A stretch of DNA of 5,071 nucleotides, from positions 1 through 5,071 of the forward strand of contig JALZVD010000099.1 of NCBI GenBank assembly GCA_023300205.1, written 5' to 3'. The stretch comes from Akkermansiaceae bacterium (GTDB lineage Bacteria; Verrucomicrobiota; Verrucomicrobiia; Verrucomicrobiales; Akkermansiaceae). Within the stretch, counting starts at the first letter, position 1, and each line of letters starts with the position of its first letter. The translations under genes were made by a program, and so were the position numbers. Positions 1 to 5,071 of the stretch are shown in pieces. A model generated the notes under the pieces. It saw only the letters and a program-made list of their open reading frames with translations. It did not search any database and was not told the DNA's origin.

Positions 1-71
1 TCAGAATGCACTACTTACCCCCATTTGGCAACAACCCGCAAAAAAAGATACAAAAAATTACATTACACCCT

Positions 72-99
72 TTGATAATGACAATCTATCCTTTAAAAC
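72..99 (+). promoter_or_regulatory. weak candidate sigma70-like promoter for the peptidase gene
   Basis: TTGATA at 72-77 (five of six bases of the -35 consensus) is followed after 16 bp by TAAAAC at 94-99 (four of six of the -10 consensus). This would put the transcript start about 20 bases before the ATG at 124. The surrounding leader is A/C-rich and has no Shine-Dalgarno site. The -10 match is poor, and the gene could instead be co-transcribed with something upstream of the window, so this is only a candidate. Confidence 0.22.
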
Positions 100-123
100 C
101 AACACCATAACCAACTTATAAAT

Positions 124-1071
124 ATGCGCTGGAAAAACAGAAGAGAAAGTACGAACGTTGAAGACAGACGTGGAGAAACGGTCCCTAACAGCTCCAGAAG
201 AGGCATGGGTATCGCTGGTGGACTAGGCATTGGCAGAGTTCTCTTCTCATTATTCAGACGTGGCAGCGGCAAGACCAAAATAATGCTCATCGCTGGACTA
301 GTTGTCGCCATGGTCGCCTTTAACTTCAACCCACTCTCCCTCTTCGGAATGGGCAACATCACCAGAGGTTCTAGCGCCCAAACACAACAATCAACACAAA
401 GTATACCCGCACCAGATGATGAATACGCTGCGTTTCTAAAATCAGTCATCGGAATGAACGAAGACTTCTGGGCGAAAGAACTTCCAAGACACAATATCAG
501 ATACAGACCAGCTCAAGTCCGCATCTACAGCGTAGGAACCAAAATGGACAACGGCAGTGTTGCAGACGCAAGCATGGGACCATTCTACCTCCCTGCAGAA
601 GAACGTATCTACATTGACCCATCATTCTTCCTACAAATGAGAGATGAATTCCAAGTCGATGGTGAATTCGCCAGAGCCTACGTCATGGCACACGAATACG
701 GCCACCACATCCAGCACATACTAGGCAGAACCACAGCACTTCACAGTAAACACGGTAAAATCGACAAAATCGAATACAACCGTGAATCAGTCAGACTCGA
801 ACTCCACGCAGACTTCTTAGCCGGAGTATTCGCCCATCACGATGACAAAACATTCGACTCCGTAGACAGAGCAGACATCCAAAGTGCCATGAAATGCGCC
901 AAAGCCATCGGTGATGACATCCTCCAAAAGCGCGCTGGCCAGCGTATCAATAGCGACCACTTCACCCACGGAACCTCAGAACAGCGCGCCCGCTGGTTCA
1001 TGAAAGGCTTCCAGAATGGTCTATTAGCAGAAGGTGAGCAAATCTTCACCATGGATTACAATAGACTCTAA
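124..1071 (+). CDS. ypfJ: neutral zinc metallopeptidase, YpfJ/KPN_02809 family
   Basis: A 315-residue membrane-anchored predicted zinc peptidase. The N-terminus (MRW, then NVEDRRG at 11-17) and the Gly-rich stretch at 27-37 are the signature opening of the YpfJ/KPN_02809 family, followed by one hydrophobic helix at about 53-69. The catalytic domain carries HEYGH at 190-194 (HExxH; zinc ligands His190 and His194, catalytic Glu191), with Glu226 in the ELHAD motif as likely third ligand. The conserved tail is also present: AIGDD 261-265, FTHGTSEQR 280-288, RWF 290-292. Length is slightly above E. coli YpfJ (287 aa, from memory), partly from extra residues between the Gly-rich stretch and the helix. 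Three positions that are usually Cys in the family appear as Asn143, Leu156 and Phe231; the only Cys is Cys258. ATG 124 is chosen because the family signature begins there; no Shine-Dalgarno site precedes it. Substrate unknown, for the family as here. A transporter gene follows after 17 bp and is probably co-transcribed. Confidence 0.93.
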   Translation: MRWKNRRESTNVEDRRGETVPNSSRRGMGIAGGLGIGRVLFSLFRRGSGKTKIMLIAGLVVAMVAFNFNPLSLFGMGNITRGSSAQTQQSTQSIPAPDDEYAAFLKSVIGMNEDFWAKELPRHNIRYRPAQVRIYSVGTKMDNGSVADASMGPFYLPAEERIYIDPSFFLQMRDEFQVDGEFARAYVMAHEYGHHIQHILGRTTALHSKHGKIDKIEYNRESVRLELHADFLAGVFAHHDDKTFDSVDRADIQSAMKCAKAIGDDILQKRAGQRINSDHFTHGTSEQRARWFMKGFQNGLLAEGEQIFTMDYNRL

Positions 1072-1092
1072 TCATCTGCATCCATCAGATGA
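1072..1092 (+). repeat. inverted repeat overlapping the transporter start codon
   Basis: TCATCTG at 1072-1078 and CAGATGA at 1086-1092 are perfect 7-bp complements around a 7-base loop. The first arm begins directly after the peptidase stop codon and the second arm contains the ATG (1089-1091) of the transporter. In RNA this could form a small hairpin that hides the start codon. No U-tract follows, so it does not look like a terminator. Arms of this size do occur by chance in a window this long. Confidence 0.4.
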
Positions 1093-1967
1093 CTGAGAAT
1101 AAATCTTACCTCAAGCTACACCTCTTCGTCCTCATCATCGCCTCCACCGCGATACTCGGCGAGCTCATTAGCTTACCACCCCAGTCTCTCGTCATCTGGC
1201 GTACGGGTATCGCTGCCATAGTCCTAGGAATTTGGCTCAAAGGGAATATAATCTCATTCCAGTTCAAACGCCTTGCTCTCATCACTGGCCTCATCCTCGG
1301 CGCACACTGGATGACCTTCTTCGCCGCCGTAAACCTAGCAAATGTCTCCATCTGTCTCACAGGCATAGCCACCACATCTCTATTCACAGCCGCCACAGAA
1401 GCGCTCCAAGAAAAACGCCTCCCCCACAAGCATGAGATCTGGATCGGCCTACTCATCATCCCCAGCATCATACTCATCGCTGGCGTAGAGAGTGGATACC
1501 TGCTAGGACTACTCTGCGCCATATTCTCTGCCCTACTATCTTCAATCTTCCCGGTCATCAATAAATCCATGGTCAGAAAAGGAGCAAACGCAGAAGCCAT
1601 CACCTTCTACGAGATGCTTGGAGCCATGGTAGCCTGTGCTCTCATTAGCATCATCTTTCTAATCAACGGATCAACACACTCAAACTTTACTCCATCAGGA
1701 CTAGATTGGCTCTGGCTTACCATTCTAGCATTAATCTGCACAGTATTTGCATACTCCATATACAACAACCTACTAAAAACCTTCAGCGCTTACGAGACAT
1801 CACTAGCGATCAATTTCGAACCCGTTTACGGTATCATCCTTGCCGCAGTCTTATTCCACGAGCATCAGCAGCTACACCCCCTATTCTTCATCGGCGCAGC
1901 TACCATTGTTCTCGCTAACCTCCTAAACCCCATACTAGCGAAACGCTTCAGACACTCCATCAAGTAA
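1089..1967 (+). CDS. DMT-superfamily (EamA) transporter
   Basis: A 292-residue inner-membrane protein with about ten hydrophobic helices (roughly 10-30, 34-50, 62-80, 86-104, 115-133, 136-156, 170-193, 207-226, 236-256, 262-282), arranged as two tandem EamA halves of five helices, the standard length and layout of the drug/metabolite transporter superfamily. Family-like features are the first helix with TAILGE, the VIWRTGIAA entry to helix 2, the NFEPVYG motif at 242-248 in helix 9 and the terminal AATIVLANLL helix. The positive end (KRFRHSIK) fits a cytoplasmic C-terminus. Members move amino acids, nucleobases or other small metabolites, usually outward; the substrate cannot be read from sequence. 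ATG 1089 lies 17 bp after the peptidase stop, suggesting one transcript; no Shine-Dalgarno site is present and the start sits in a 7-bp inverted repeat. The gene ends 22 bp from a convergent gene. Confidence 0.92.
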   Translation: MTENKSYLKLHLFVLIIASTAILGELISLPPQSLVIWRTGIAAIVLGIWLKGNIISFQFKRLALITGLILGAHWMTFFAAVNLANVSICLTGIATTSLFTAATEALQEKRLPHKHEIWIGLLIIPSIILIAGVESGYLLGLLCAIFSALLSSIFPVINKSMVRKGANAEAITFYEMLGAMVACALISIIFLINGSTHSNFTPSGLDWLWLTILALICTVFAYSIYNNLLKTFSAYETSLAINFEPVYGIILAAVLFHEHQQLHPLFFIGAATIVLANLLNPILAKRFRHSIK

Positions 1968-1989
1968 ATAAAGCCCTAAAAAACCATTG

Positions 1990-2541
1990 CTAGCGTGATG
2001 AACGGCTAGAACTACTTCGCCCTGAACCACTCCTATTTAGAGAACCTCTACTTGATACCGCTCTGCTACTGCTCCGGCTACCGGAGTAATGATTAGATCG
2101 AGACTGGTTAGATTGCTGTGTCCCGTGTGAACCATGTGAAGAACTCCCATGATTATAATGACTATTATTTCTAGAATTGCGGTAGCTATGGTTATTGGAA
2201 TAGACACTACTTCTATTATAATGATTACCAGAATAACTCTGTTTAGTCCTAGTATAATTCCCTCTACTTGATCCAGAGTAACGGCCAGAAGAACCATAAG
2301 TACTATATCCCTTAGGAGCTATTGCCCTGTAATACCTTCCATTACTACGCTTATACCAATAATTGTTAGAATAGTAATAAGGGATTCCACCTGCATAAAA
2401 CGTCCTATATCCTGTTGGGAGAACACTTATCCCCACAGAACCTCCTGAGTATCCCACCGTACCTACTCTCGGAGAAACACAAGATGAAAATCCTAACAAC
2501 GCCACAGATGCTCCGATAATACACAACAATTTATTTCTCAT
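1990..2541 (-). CDS. very basic Ser/Tyr/Asn/Arg-rich putative lipoprotein
   Basis: A 183-residue protein of unknown function. It starts with a lipoprotein-type signal: MRNK, a hydrophobic run 5-18, then Cys21 in FSSC. Phe at -3 is a loose lipobox, so lipidation is likely but not certain. Residues 22-80 are a Tyr/Gly-rich module (YYY at 55-57, YYRAIAPKGY at 70-79) resembling the YYxVxAPPG-like core of small DUF6515-type envelope proteins; that resemblance is from memory. Residues 81-183 are low complexity: 36 Ser and 14 Arg in 103 residues with many Asn, His, Gly and Tyr, ending in Ser/Arg repeats. The whole protein contains no Asp or Glu against 24 Arg/Lys, so it is strongly cationic. I chose ATG 2541 over an in-frame TTG at 2559 because it places a normal signal peptide at the N-terminus. 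It follows the nuclease gene on the same strand, but a good promoter lies between them. A polyanion- or surface-binding role is only a guess. Confidence 0.8.
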   Translation of the reverse strand: MRNKLLCIIGASVALLGFSSCVSPRVGTVGYSGGSVGISVLPTGYRTFYAGGIPYYYSNNYWYKRSNGRYYRAIAPKGYSTYGSSGRYSGSSRGNYTRTKQSYSGNHYNRSSVYSNNHSYRNSRNNSHYNHGSSSHGSHGTQQSNQSRSNHYSGSRSSSRAVSSRGSLNRSGSGRSSSSRSSR

Positions 2542-2582
2542 ACAACCAAGCTTGCACAACTATGAGCATTCCACAAACGAAT

Positions 2583-2611
2583 ATCATAAAAAAACACTTC
2601 AGCCCCATCAA
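2583..2611 (-). promoter_or_regulatory. candidate sigma70-like promoter for the basic lipoprotein gene
   Basis: Reading the minus strand, TTGATG at 2611-2606 (four of six -35 bases) and TATGAT at 2588-2583 (five of six -10 bases) are separated by exactly 17 bp. The predicted transcript start, near 2576, leaves a leader of about 35 bases before the ATG at 2541. The -35 element lies just past the nuclease stop codon (2617), so the lipoprotein gene could be expressed independently of the upstream nuclease. The T-run at 2594-2588 forms the end of the spacer. Confidence 0.45.
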
Positions 2612-2616
2612 CTGCT

Positions 2617-3456
2617 CTAAAACAAATCAGCCTGATTTAAATCCCCACTAAGAGCCTCCAGCATATCCTCCATACTCTCCACAGTGCCAAACTCCAACCA
2701 CTCAGTAGGCTTATCTTGCTCCGCACAAATCAACTCAGTAACATTCAATGAAGAAATCAACGGAGCAATCGTCTTAGTCGCTATCTCAGCATGATTACAA
2801 TCACTACTCAAATGCCCTAACAGAACACAACGCAACTTCGCACACCCAATATCCGCAATCAACTCTCCTGCCTGTGTATTAGATAAATGCCCATGTCTTG
2901 ACGCTATCCGCTGCTTCGTAGCCCAGGGGCGTTTCGTATCTGCCTCCAGAAGCTCCTCATCATAATTTGCCTCTACAAATAGCGCATCAGCTCCCTTCAA
3001 GTGCACCCGCATAGACTGAGTGATATACCCCACATCCGTAACCAGCCCAAACCTTGCCGTAGAACTCTCCAGAACAAACCCCACTGGCTCAGCTGCATCA
3101 TGTGGAATCGCAAAAGCCGTCACCTCCAGCGCTCCAACATCAAACGCCTGACCAGTCTGAAACACCCTCCACCGTATCTCACTCTTCATACCATACTCAA
3201 GAGCCTCCTTCGTCAGAGCATTCACATACACAGGAATATCACGCTTTCGCATAAACACATCCAGACCACGCGCATGATCACTATGCTCATGCGTCAGAAA
3301 TATCCCCGTCAACGAGTCCGGATCTATCCCCATATGCTCAAGCCTCAGAATAATCTGCTTCGCACTCAACCCCACATCAATCAAATAAACGCCACTTCCA
3401 CACGAGATCACCGTTGCGTTCCCTCCACTCCCACTTCCTAAAACTGAAACCTTCAT
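2617..3456 (-). CDS. metallo-beta-lactamase-fold hydrolase, YycJ/WalJ-like
   Basis: A 279-residue cytoplasmic MBL-fold protein, a two-metal hydrolase of the YycJ/WalJ group; characterised members act as 5'-3' DNA exonucleases, so nuclease activity is the likely role. The start MKVSVLGSGSGGN is the classic opening strand of the family. Metal-binding motifs in order: HEHSDH at 56-61 (HxHxDH; His56, His58, Asp60, His61), His119 in AIPHDA (possible accessory site), Asp141 in LVTDVG, and His215 in LLGHLSSDCN; VEANYDEELL at 161-170 and SRHGHLSN at 186-193 are group-specific. Length is typical (about 260-280 aa). An in-frame GTG at 3462 would add two residues; ATG 3456 is preferred because it matches the family start. 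Neither has a clear Shine-Dalgarno site. In Firmicutes the relative sits beside walRK; no such genes are here. It is transcribed divergently from the coiled-coil protein gene. Confidence 0.92.
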   Translation of the reverse strand: MKVSVLGSGSGGNATVISCGSGVYLIDVGLSAKQIILRLEHMGIDPDSLTGIFLTHEHSDHARGLDVFMRKRDIPVYVNALTKEALEYGMKSEIRWRVFQTGQAFDVGALEVTAFAIPHDAAEPVGFVLESSTARFGLVTDVGYITQSMRVHLKGADALFVEANYDEELLEADTKRPWATKQRIASRHGHLSNTQAGELIADIGCAKLRCVLLGHLSSDCNHAEIATKTIAPLISSLNVTELICAEQDKPTEWLEFGTVESMEDMLEALSGDLNQADLF

Positions 3457-3572
3457 ACTCACGCCACATACTCTGTCCTAATCCAACTCATCCCTCAAGT
3501 CTGATTGTAAATTCTACGCATTTTTACCATTTTAACCTTCCGTATTCATAAAAATAAACCCAAACTAACGCC
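3457..3572. promoter_or_regulatory. divergent intergenic region with probable promoters for both flanking genes
   Basis: This 116-bp gap separates two divergent genes, so both transcripts must start here or inside a neighbour. The stretch 3504-3560 is markedly AT-rich. For the plus-strand gene the best boxes I can find are TTTACC at 3523-3528 and CATAAA at 3547-3552 with an 18-bp spacer, only four of six bases each. No convincing pair is visible for the minus-strand gene. A near-direct repeat, TTTTTACC (3521-3528) and TTTTAACC (3530-3537), lies in the middle. No terminator hairpin or RNA gene is apparent. Confidence 0.4.
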
Positions 3573-4310
3573 ATGAACACCGTGAGAATACTCATCTGCG
3601 CAACCTTCGCGCTTCTCGTCGCCGCCCTCGTCCACACCTACTCCACAAAAGGCGGTTCGGACAGCAAATCACTCAGCCAACTCAAAAACGAATACCACCA
3701 ACTAAAGCTGCAAAATGATCTCGACCGTGAAAAAAACGCAGCCACCCCCGTGAAACTAAACCAATACAATGATCCCTTTGCTACTACTGTCACCACCAGC
3801 CCTACCCGGCCTGTTCCTCCAGCAGACTTTGTGAATCCATTAGCGGATAACACTTCCGGACCTGTTCCACCAAAACTCACTACAGACGCAATTGCTAAAA
3901 TTGACGCCCTAGAAATCGAGAACGCAAAGCTTAAAGCACAACAAGAAGCTCAGGAATCTGAGAACGATATGCTCCACCAAGAAGCAGGTGCCATCCAAAA
4001 TGAACTCCTCGCTCAGAGCCAACCAGAAGAAGCCAGAGCTACTGAAATCTCCCAAGCACTCGTCATGGCTAGAGTCAAAATCTATGACACCAAAAGCGGC
4101 ATCACCGTCCTAGACCTAGTCAGACCTCAGAACCTCACCACAGGTCAAGTATTAGGAATTCGTAGAGGATCAGCTGGCGGCATCATCGGCAGAATCAAAC
4201 TCGGAAATATCGAAAGCAACGAGCTAGGCTACGCAGACCCCATCCTTGAATCTTTCTTCGGTGGCCCAGTCGATATCCAAGTCGGTGATGAAATCATCGT
4301 CATCCCATAA
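3573..4310 (+). CDS. membrane-anchored coiled-coil protein with C-terminal beta-rich domain
   Basis: A 245-residue protein whose function I do not recognise. Residues 4-22 form one hydrophobic segment after a short basic start, so it is either an uncleaved N-terminal anchor or a signal peptide, with the rest outside the cytoplasm. A short charged helix at about 33-55 is followed by a Pro/Thr-rich linker (about 58-102) and a probable coiled coil at about 105-150, rich in Glu, Lys, Gln and Ala with Leu/Ile spacing. The C-terminal part, about 163-245, alternates hydrophobic residues in short strands: VLDLVRPQNLTTGQVLGIRR, then GRIKLGNIESNELGYADPI, ending VGDEIIVIP. That pattern (G-x-x-L-x-V/I-x-R ... 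G-x-I/V-x-V/L ... GD-x-V/I-x-x) is seen in many uncharacterised PVC-group envelope proteins and suggests a small beta-barrel. ATG 3573 precedes the hydrophobic segment directly and has no Shine-Dalgarno site. The exonuclease gene follows 17 bp later, probably in the same operon. Confidence 0.75.
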   Translation: MNTVRILICATFALLVAALVHTYSTKGGSDSKSLSQLKNEYHQLKLQNDLDREKNAATPVKLNQYNDPFATTVTTSPTRPVPPADFVNPLADNTSGPVPPKLTTDAIAKIDALEIENAKLKAQQEAQESENDMLHQEAGAIQNELLAQSQPEEARATEISQALVMARVKIYDTKSGITVLDLVRPQNLTTGQVLGIRRGSAGGIIGRIKLGNIESNELGYADPILESFFGGPVDIQVGDEIIVIP

Positions 4311-4313
4311 ATC

Positions 4314-4326
4314 CTGATATCATCAG
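4314..4326 (+). repeat. short inverted repeat directly before the exonuclease start
   Basis: CTGAT (4314-4318) and ATCAG (4322-4326) are 5-bp complements around ATC, lying in the 17-bp gap between the coiled-coil gene and the ATG at 4328. The stem is too short to be a terminator and no U-tract follows. It ends in CATCAG close to the ATG, as does the repeat before the transporter gene, but with arms this short chance is a sufficient explanation. Confidence 0.25.
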
Positions 4327-4327
4327 C

Positions 4328-5071
4328 ATGCCTCACTTCACCATATCCGAACTCAAGAAAAACACCGGCGAAAACCCCACAACAGCCACCGTTGACACAC
4401 AACTCCAAAAGTGCGTCACAAAAACCACTAAATCCGGTAAGCCATACCTCCAGATCACACTCACTGACGCCATTGATCAGTTCGCTCTCAAGATTTGGGA
4501 AAATCTCCCCCAGTTCTCAACCATCCAGAACATCCCCCTAGACTCATTCATCAGACTAGAAGGAGACTGGATACAGAACCAATACGGTATCGATGCCAGC
4601 CGCTGGCAGTTCCGCCTACTCAACGAAGGTGAAATCCAGAACTTCCTCATCGGTGACCCACTAACATCTAAGATCCAAACCAAAGACTGGAACGACATCG
4701 TCAAACTCACCTCCAGTATCAACGACCCAAGACTCCACCAACTCTGCGCACTCTTCCTAGAAAAACACGGTGACAAATTCCGCCGCACCGCAGCCGCCCG
4801 TAAGAACCATCACGCTCGCCGCGGAGGCATCCTTGAACACGTCGCTCAGATGATGCGTTCAGCAGTCGCCCTCTGCACCGTCTACACAGAGCTCAATCAA
4901 GACCTACTCATCGCCGGAGTCCTCTTCCATGACTCAGGTAAACTCTGGGAAAACTCATACCCAGAGCGCGGATTCACCCAGCCATATGACATCCAAGGAG
5001 AAATGCTCGGCCACATCCCACTCGGCATCAGCCTCGTTGACAAACTCTGGGACCAAATGATCTCAACCTGC
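4328..5071 (+). CDS. YhaM-like 3'-5' exoribonuclease, OB-fold plus HD domain (3' end outside window)
   Basis: The first 248 residues of a cytoplasmic nuclease resembling YhaM of Bacillus, which trims RNA (and single-stranded DNA) from the 3' end using divalent metal. Residues about 15-105 fit a nucleic-acid-binding OB fold, including the family-like KSGKPYLQITLTDA at 35-48. The HD domain starts near 160: HHARRGGILEHV at 161-172 (His171), then AGVLFHDSGKLWE at 196-208 with the His201-Asp202 pair and Lys205, then GEMLGHIPLG at 224-233 (His229). These are the metal-site motifs in the expected order. The reading frame is open to the last base, so the remaining part (roughly 65-100 residues judged from YhaM at about 314 aa) lies beyond the window; this is a cut gene, not a broken one. 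ATG 4328 is 17 bp after the coiled-coil gene stop, indicating co-transcription; no Shine-Dalgarno site is seen. Confidence 0.88.
   Translation, partial: MPHFTISELKKNTGENPTTATVDTQLQKCVTKTTKSGKPYLQITLTDAIDQFALKIWENLPQFSTIQNIPLDSFIRLEGDWIQNQYGIDASRWQFRLLNEGEIQNFLIGDPLTSKIQTKDWNDIVKLTSSINDPRLHQLCALFLEKHGDKFRRTAAARKNHHARRGGILEHVAQMMRSAVALCTVYTELNQDLLIAGVLFHDSGKLWENSYPERGFTQPYDIQGEMLGHIPLGISLVDKLWDQMISTC

Noticed and set aside
2..121. Plus-strand open frame entering from the left edge and stopping at 119-121, two bases before the peptidase ATG; could be the tail of an upstream gene.
   Set aside because: A second frame is also open over positions 3-107 because the stretch is A/C-rich and poor in stop codons, so openness carries little weight. 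Third-position G/C is low and no family is recognisable. It remains possible but unsupported.
93..494. 133-codon minus-strand frame overlapping the start of the peptidase gene.
   Set aside because: The opposite strand carries the diagnostic YpfJ N-terminus; this product has no recognisable features.
1106..1603. 165-codon open frame on the minus strand inside the transporter gene.
   Set aside because: It lies wholly within a well-supported EamA gene. Its protein looks like an antisense translation of helix codons, and the C-rich, G-poor plus strand keeps antisense frames open.
1978..2009. Possible minus-strand terminator at the lipoprotein gene end: CTAGC/GCTAG arms and a T6 run.
   Set aside because: The stem is only 5 bp with a 10-base loop, overlaps the stop codon, and is separated from the T-run by six bases, so it is not convincing.
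2037..2297. 86-codon minus-strand frame with a very hydrophobic, Ile-rich product overlapping the basic lipoprotein gene.
   Set aside because: It is the shifted-frame reading of the Ser/Tyr/Asn-rich repeats (AGT/TAT/AAT codons become Ile/Val codons). The main frame has a signal peptide and a Tyr-rich module, so the shifted one is a shadow.
2588..2614. T7 run on the minus strand after the nuclease stop, considered as a terminator.
   Set aside because: The only stem before it is CAG/CTG with wobble pairs. The run is better explained as the spacer of the promoter called at 2583-2611.
3001..3441. 146-codon plus-strand frame opposite the metallo-hydrolase gene.
   Set aside because: It overlaps a gene with complete catalytic motifs, and its product is His/Arg/Thr-rich without any domain pattern, as expected of antisense translation.
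4477..4788. 103-codon minus-strand frame within the exonuclease gene.
   Set aside because: It is antisense to the OB-fold and linker of a clear YhaM-like gene and has no coherent domain signal.

Overview
This is an ordinary chromosomal stretch of about 5 kb with six protein genes, the last one cut by the window edge. No RNA genes, mobile elements, CRISPR arrays or phage genes are visible. The protein families are bacterial. The mix of a YpfJ-type zinc peptidase, a YycJ/WalJ-like metallo-hydrolase, a YhaM-like HD exonuclease, a tyrosine/serine-rich lipoprotein and a coiled-coil plus beta-domain protein, together with A/C-rich leaders that lack Shine-Dalgarno sites, suggests a Gram-negative bacterium of the PVC group. 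Verrucomicrobiota is my best guess, but this is inference from gene style and no marker gene fixes it.

Layout: (1) 124-1967 (+) holds a YpfJ/KPN_02809-family membrane zinc metallopeptidase followed 17 bp later by a ten-helix EamA/DMT transporter, probably one transcript. (2) 1990-3456 (-) holds a YycJ/WalJ-like metallo-beta-lactamase-fold nuclease and, downstream of it, a very basic low-complexity lipoprotein that appears to have its own promoter just after the nuclease stop codon. This block converges with the transporter across only 22 bp. (3) An AT-rich divergent gap at 3457-3572 separates the nuclease from (4) a second plus-strand pair: a membrane-anchored coiled-coil/beta-domain protein and, 17 bp later, a YhaM-like OB-fold plus HD-domain 3'-5' exoribonuclease that runs off the end.

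The genes do not form one recognisable pathway. Two are predicted nucleases of housekeeping type, one is a peptidase, one a metabolite exporter/importer, and two are cell-envelope proteins of unknown role. I found no convincing novel system. The points most worth a second look are the loss of three normally conserved cysteines in the peptidase, the complete absence of acidic residues in the basic lipoprotein, the lack of Shine-Dalgarno sites at all six starts, a strong C-over-G bias on the plus strand that ignores gene direction, and an inverted repeat that overlaps the transporter start codon.
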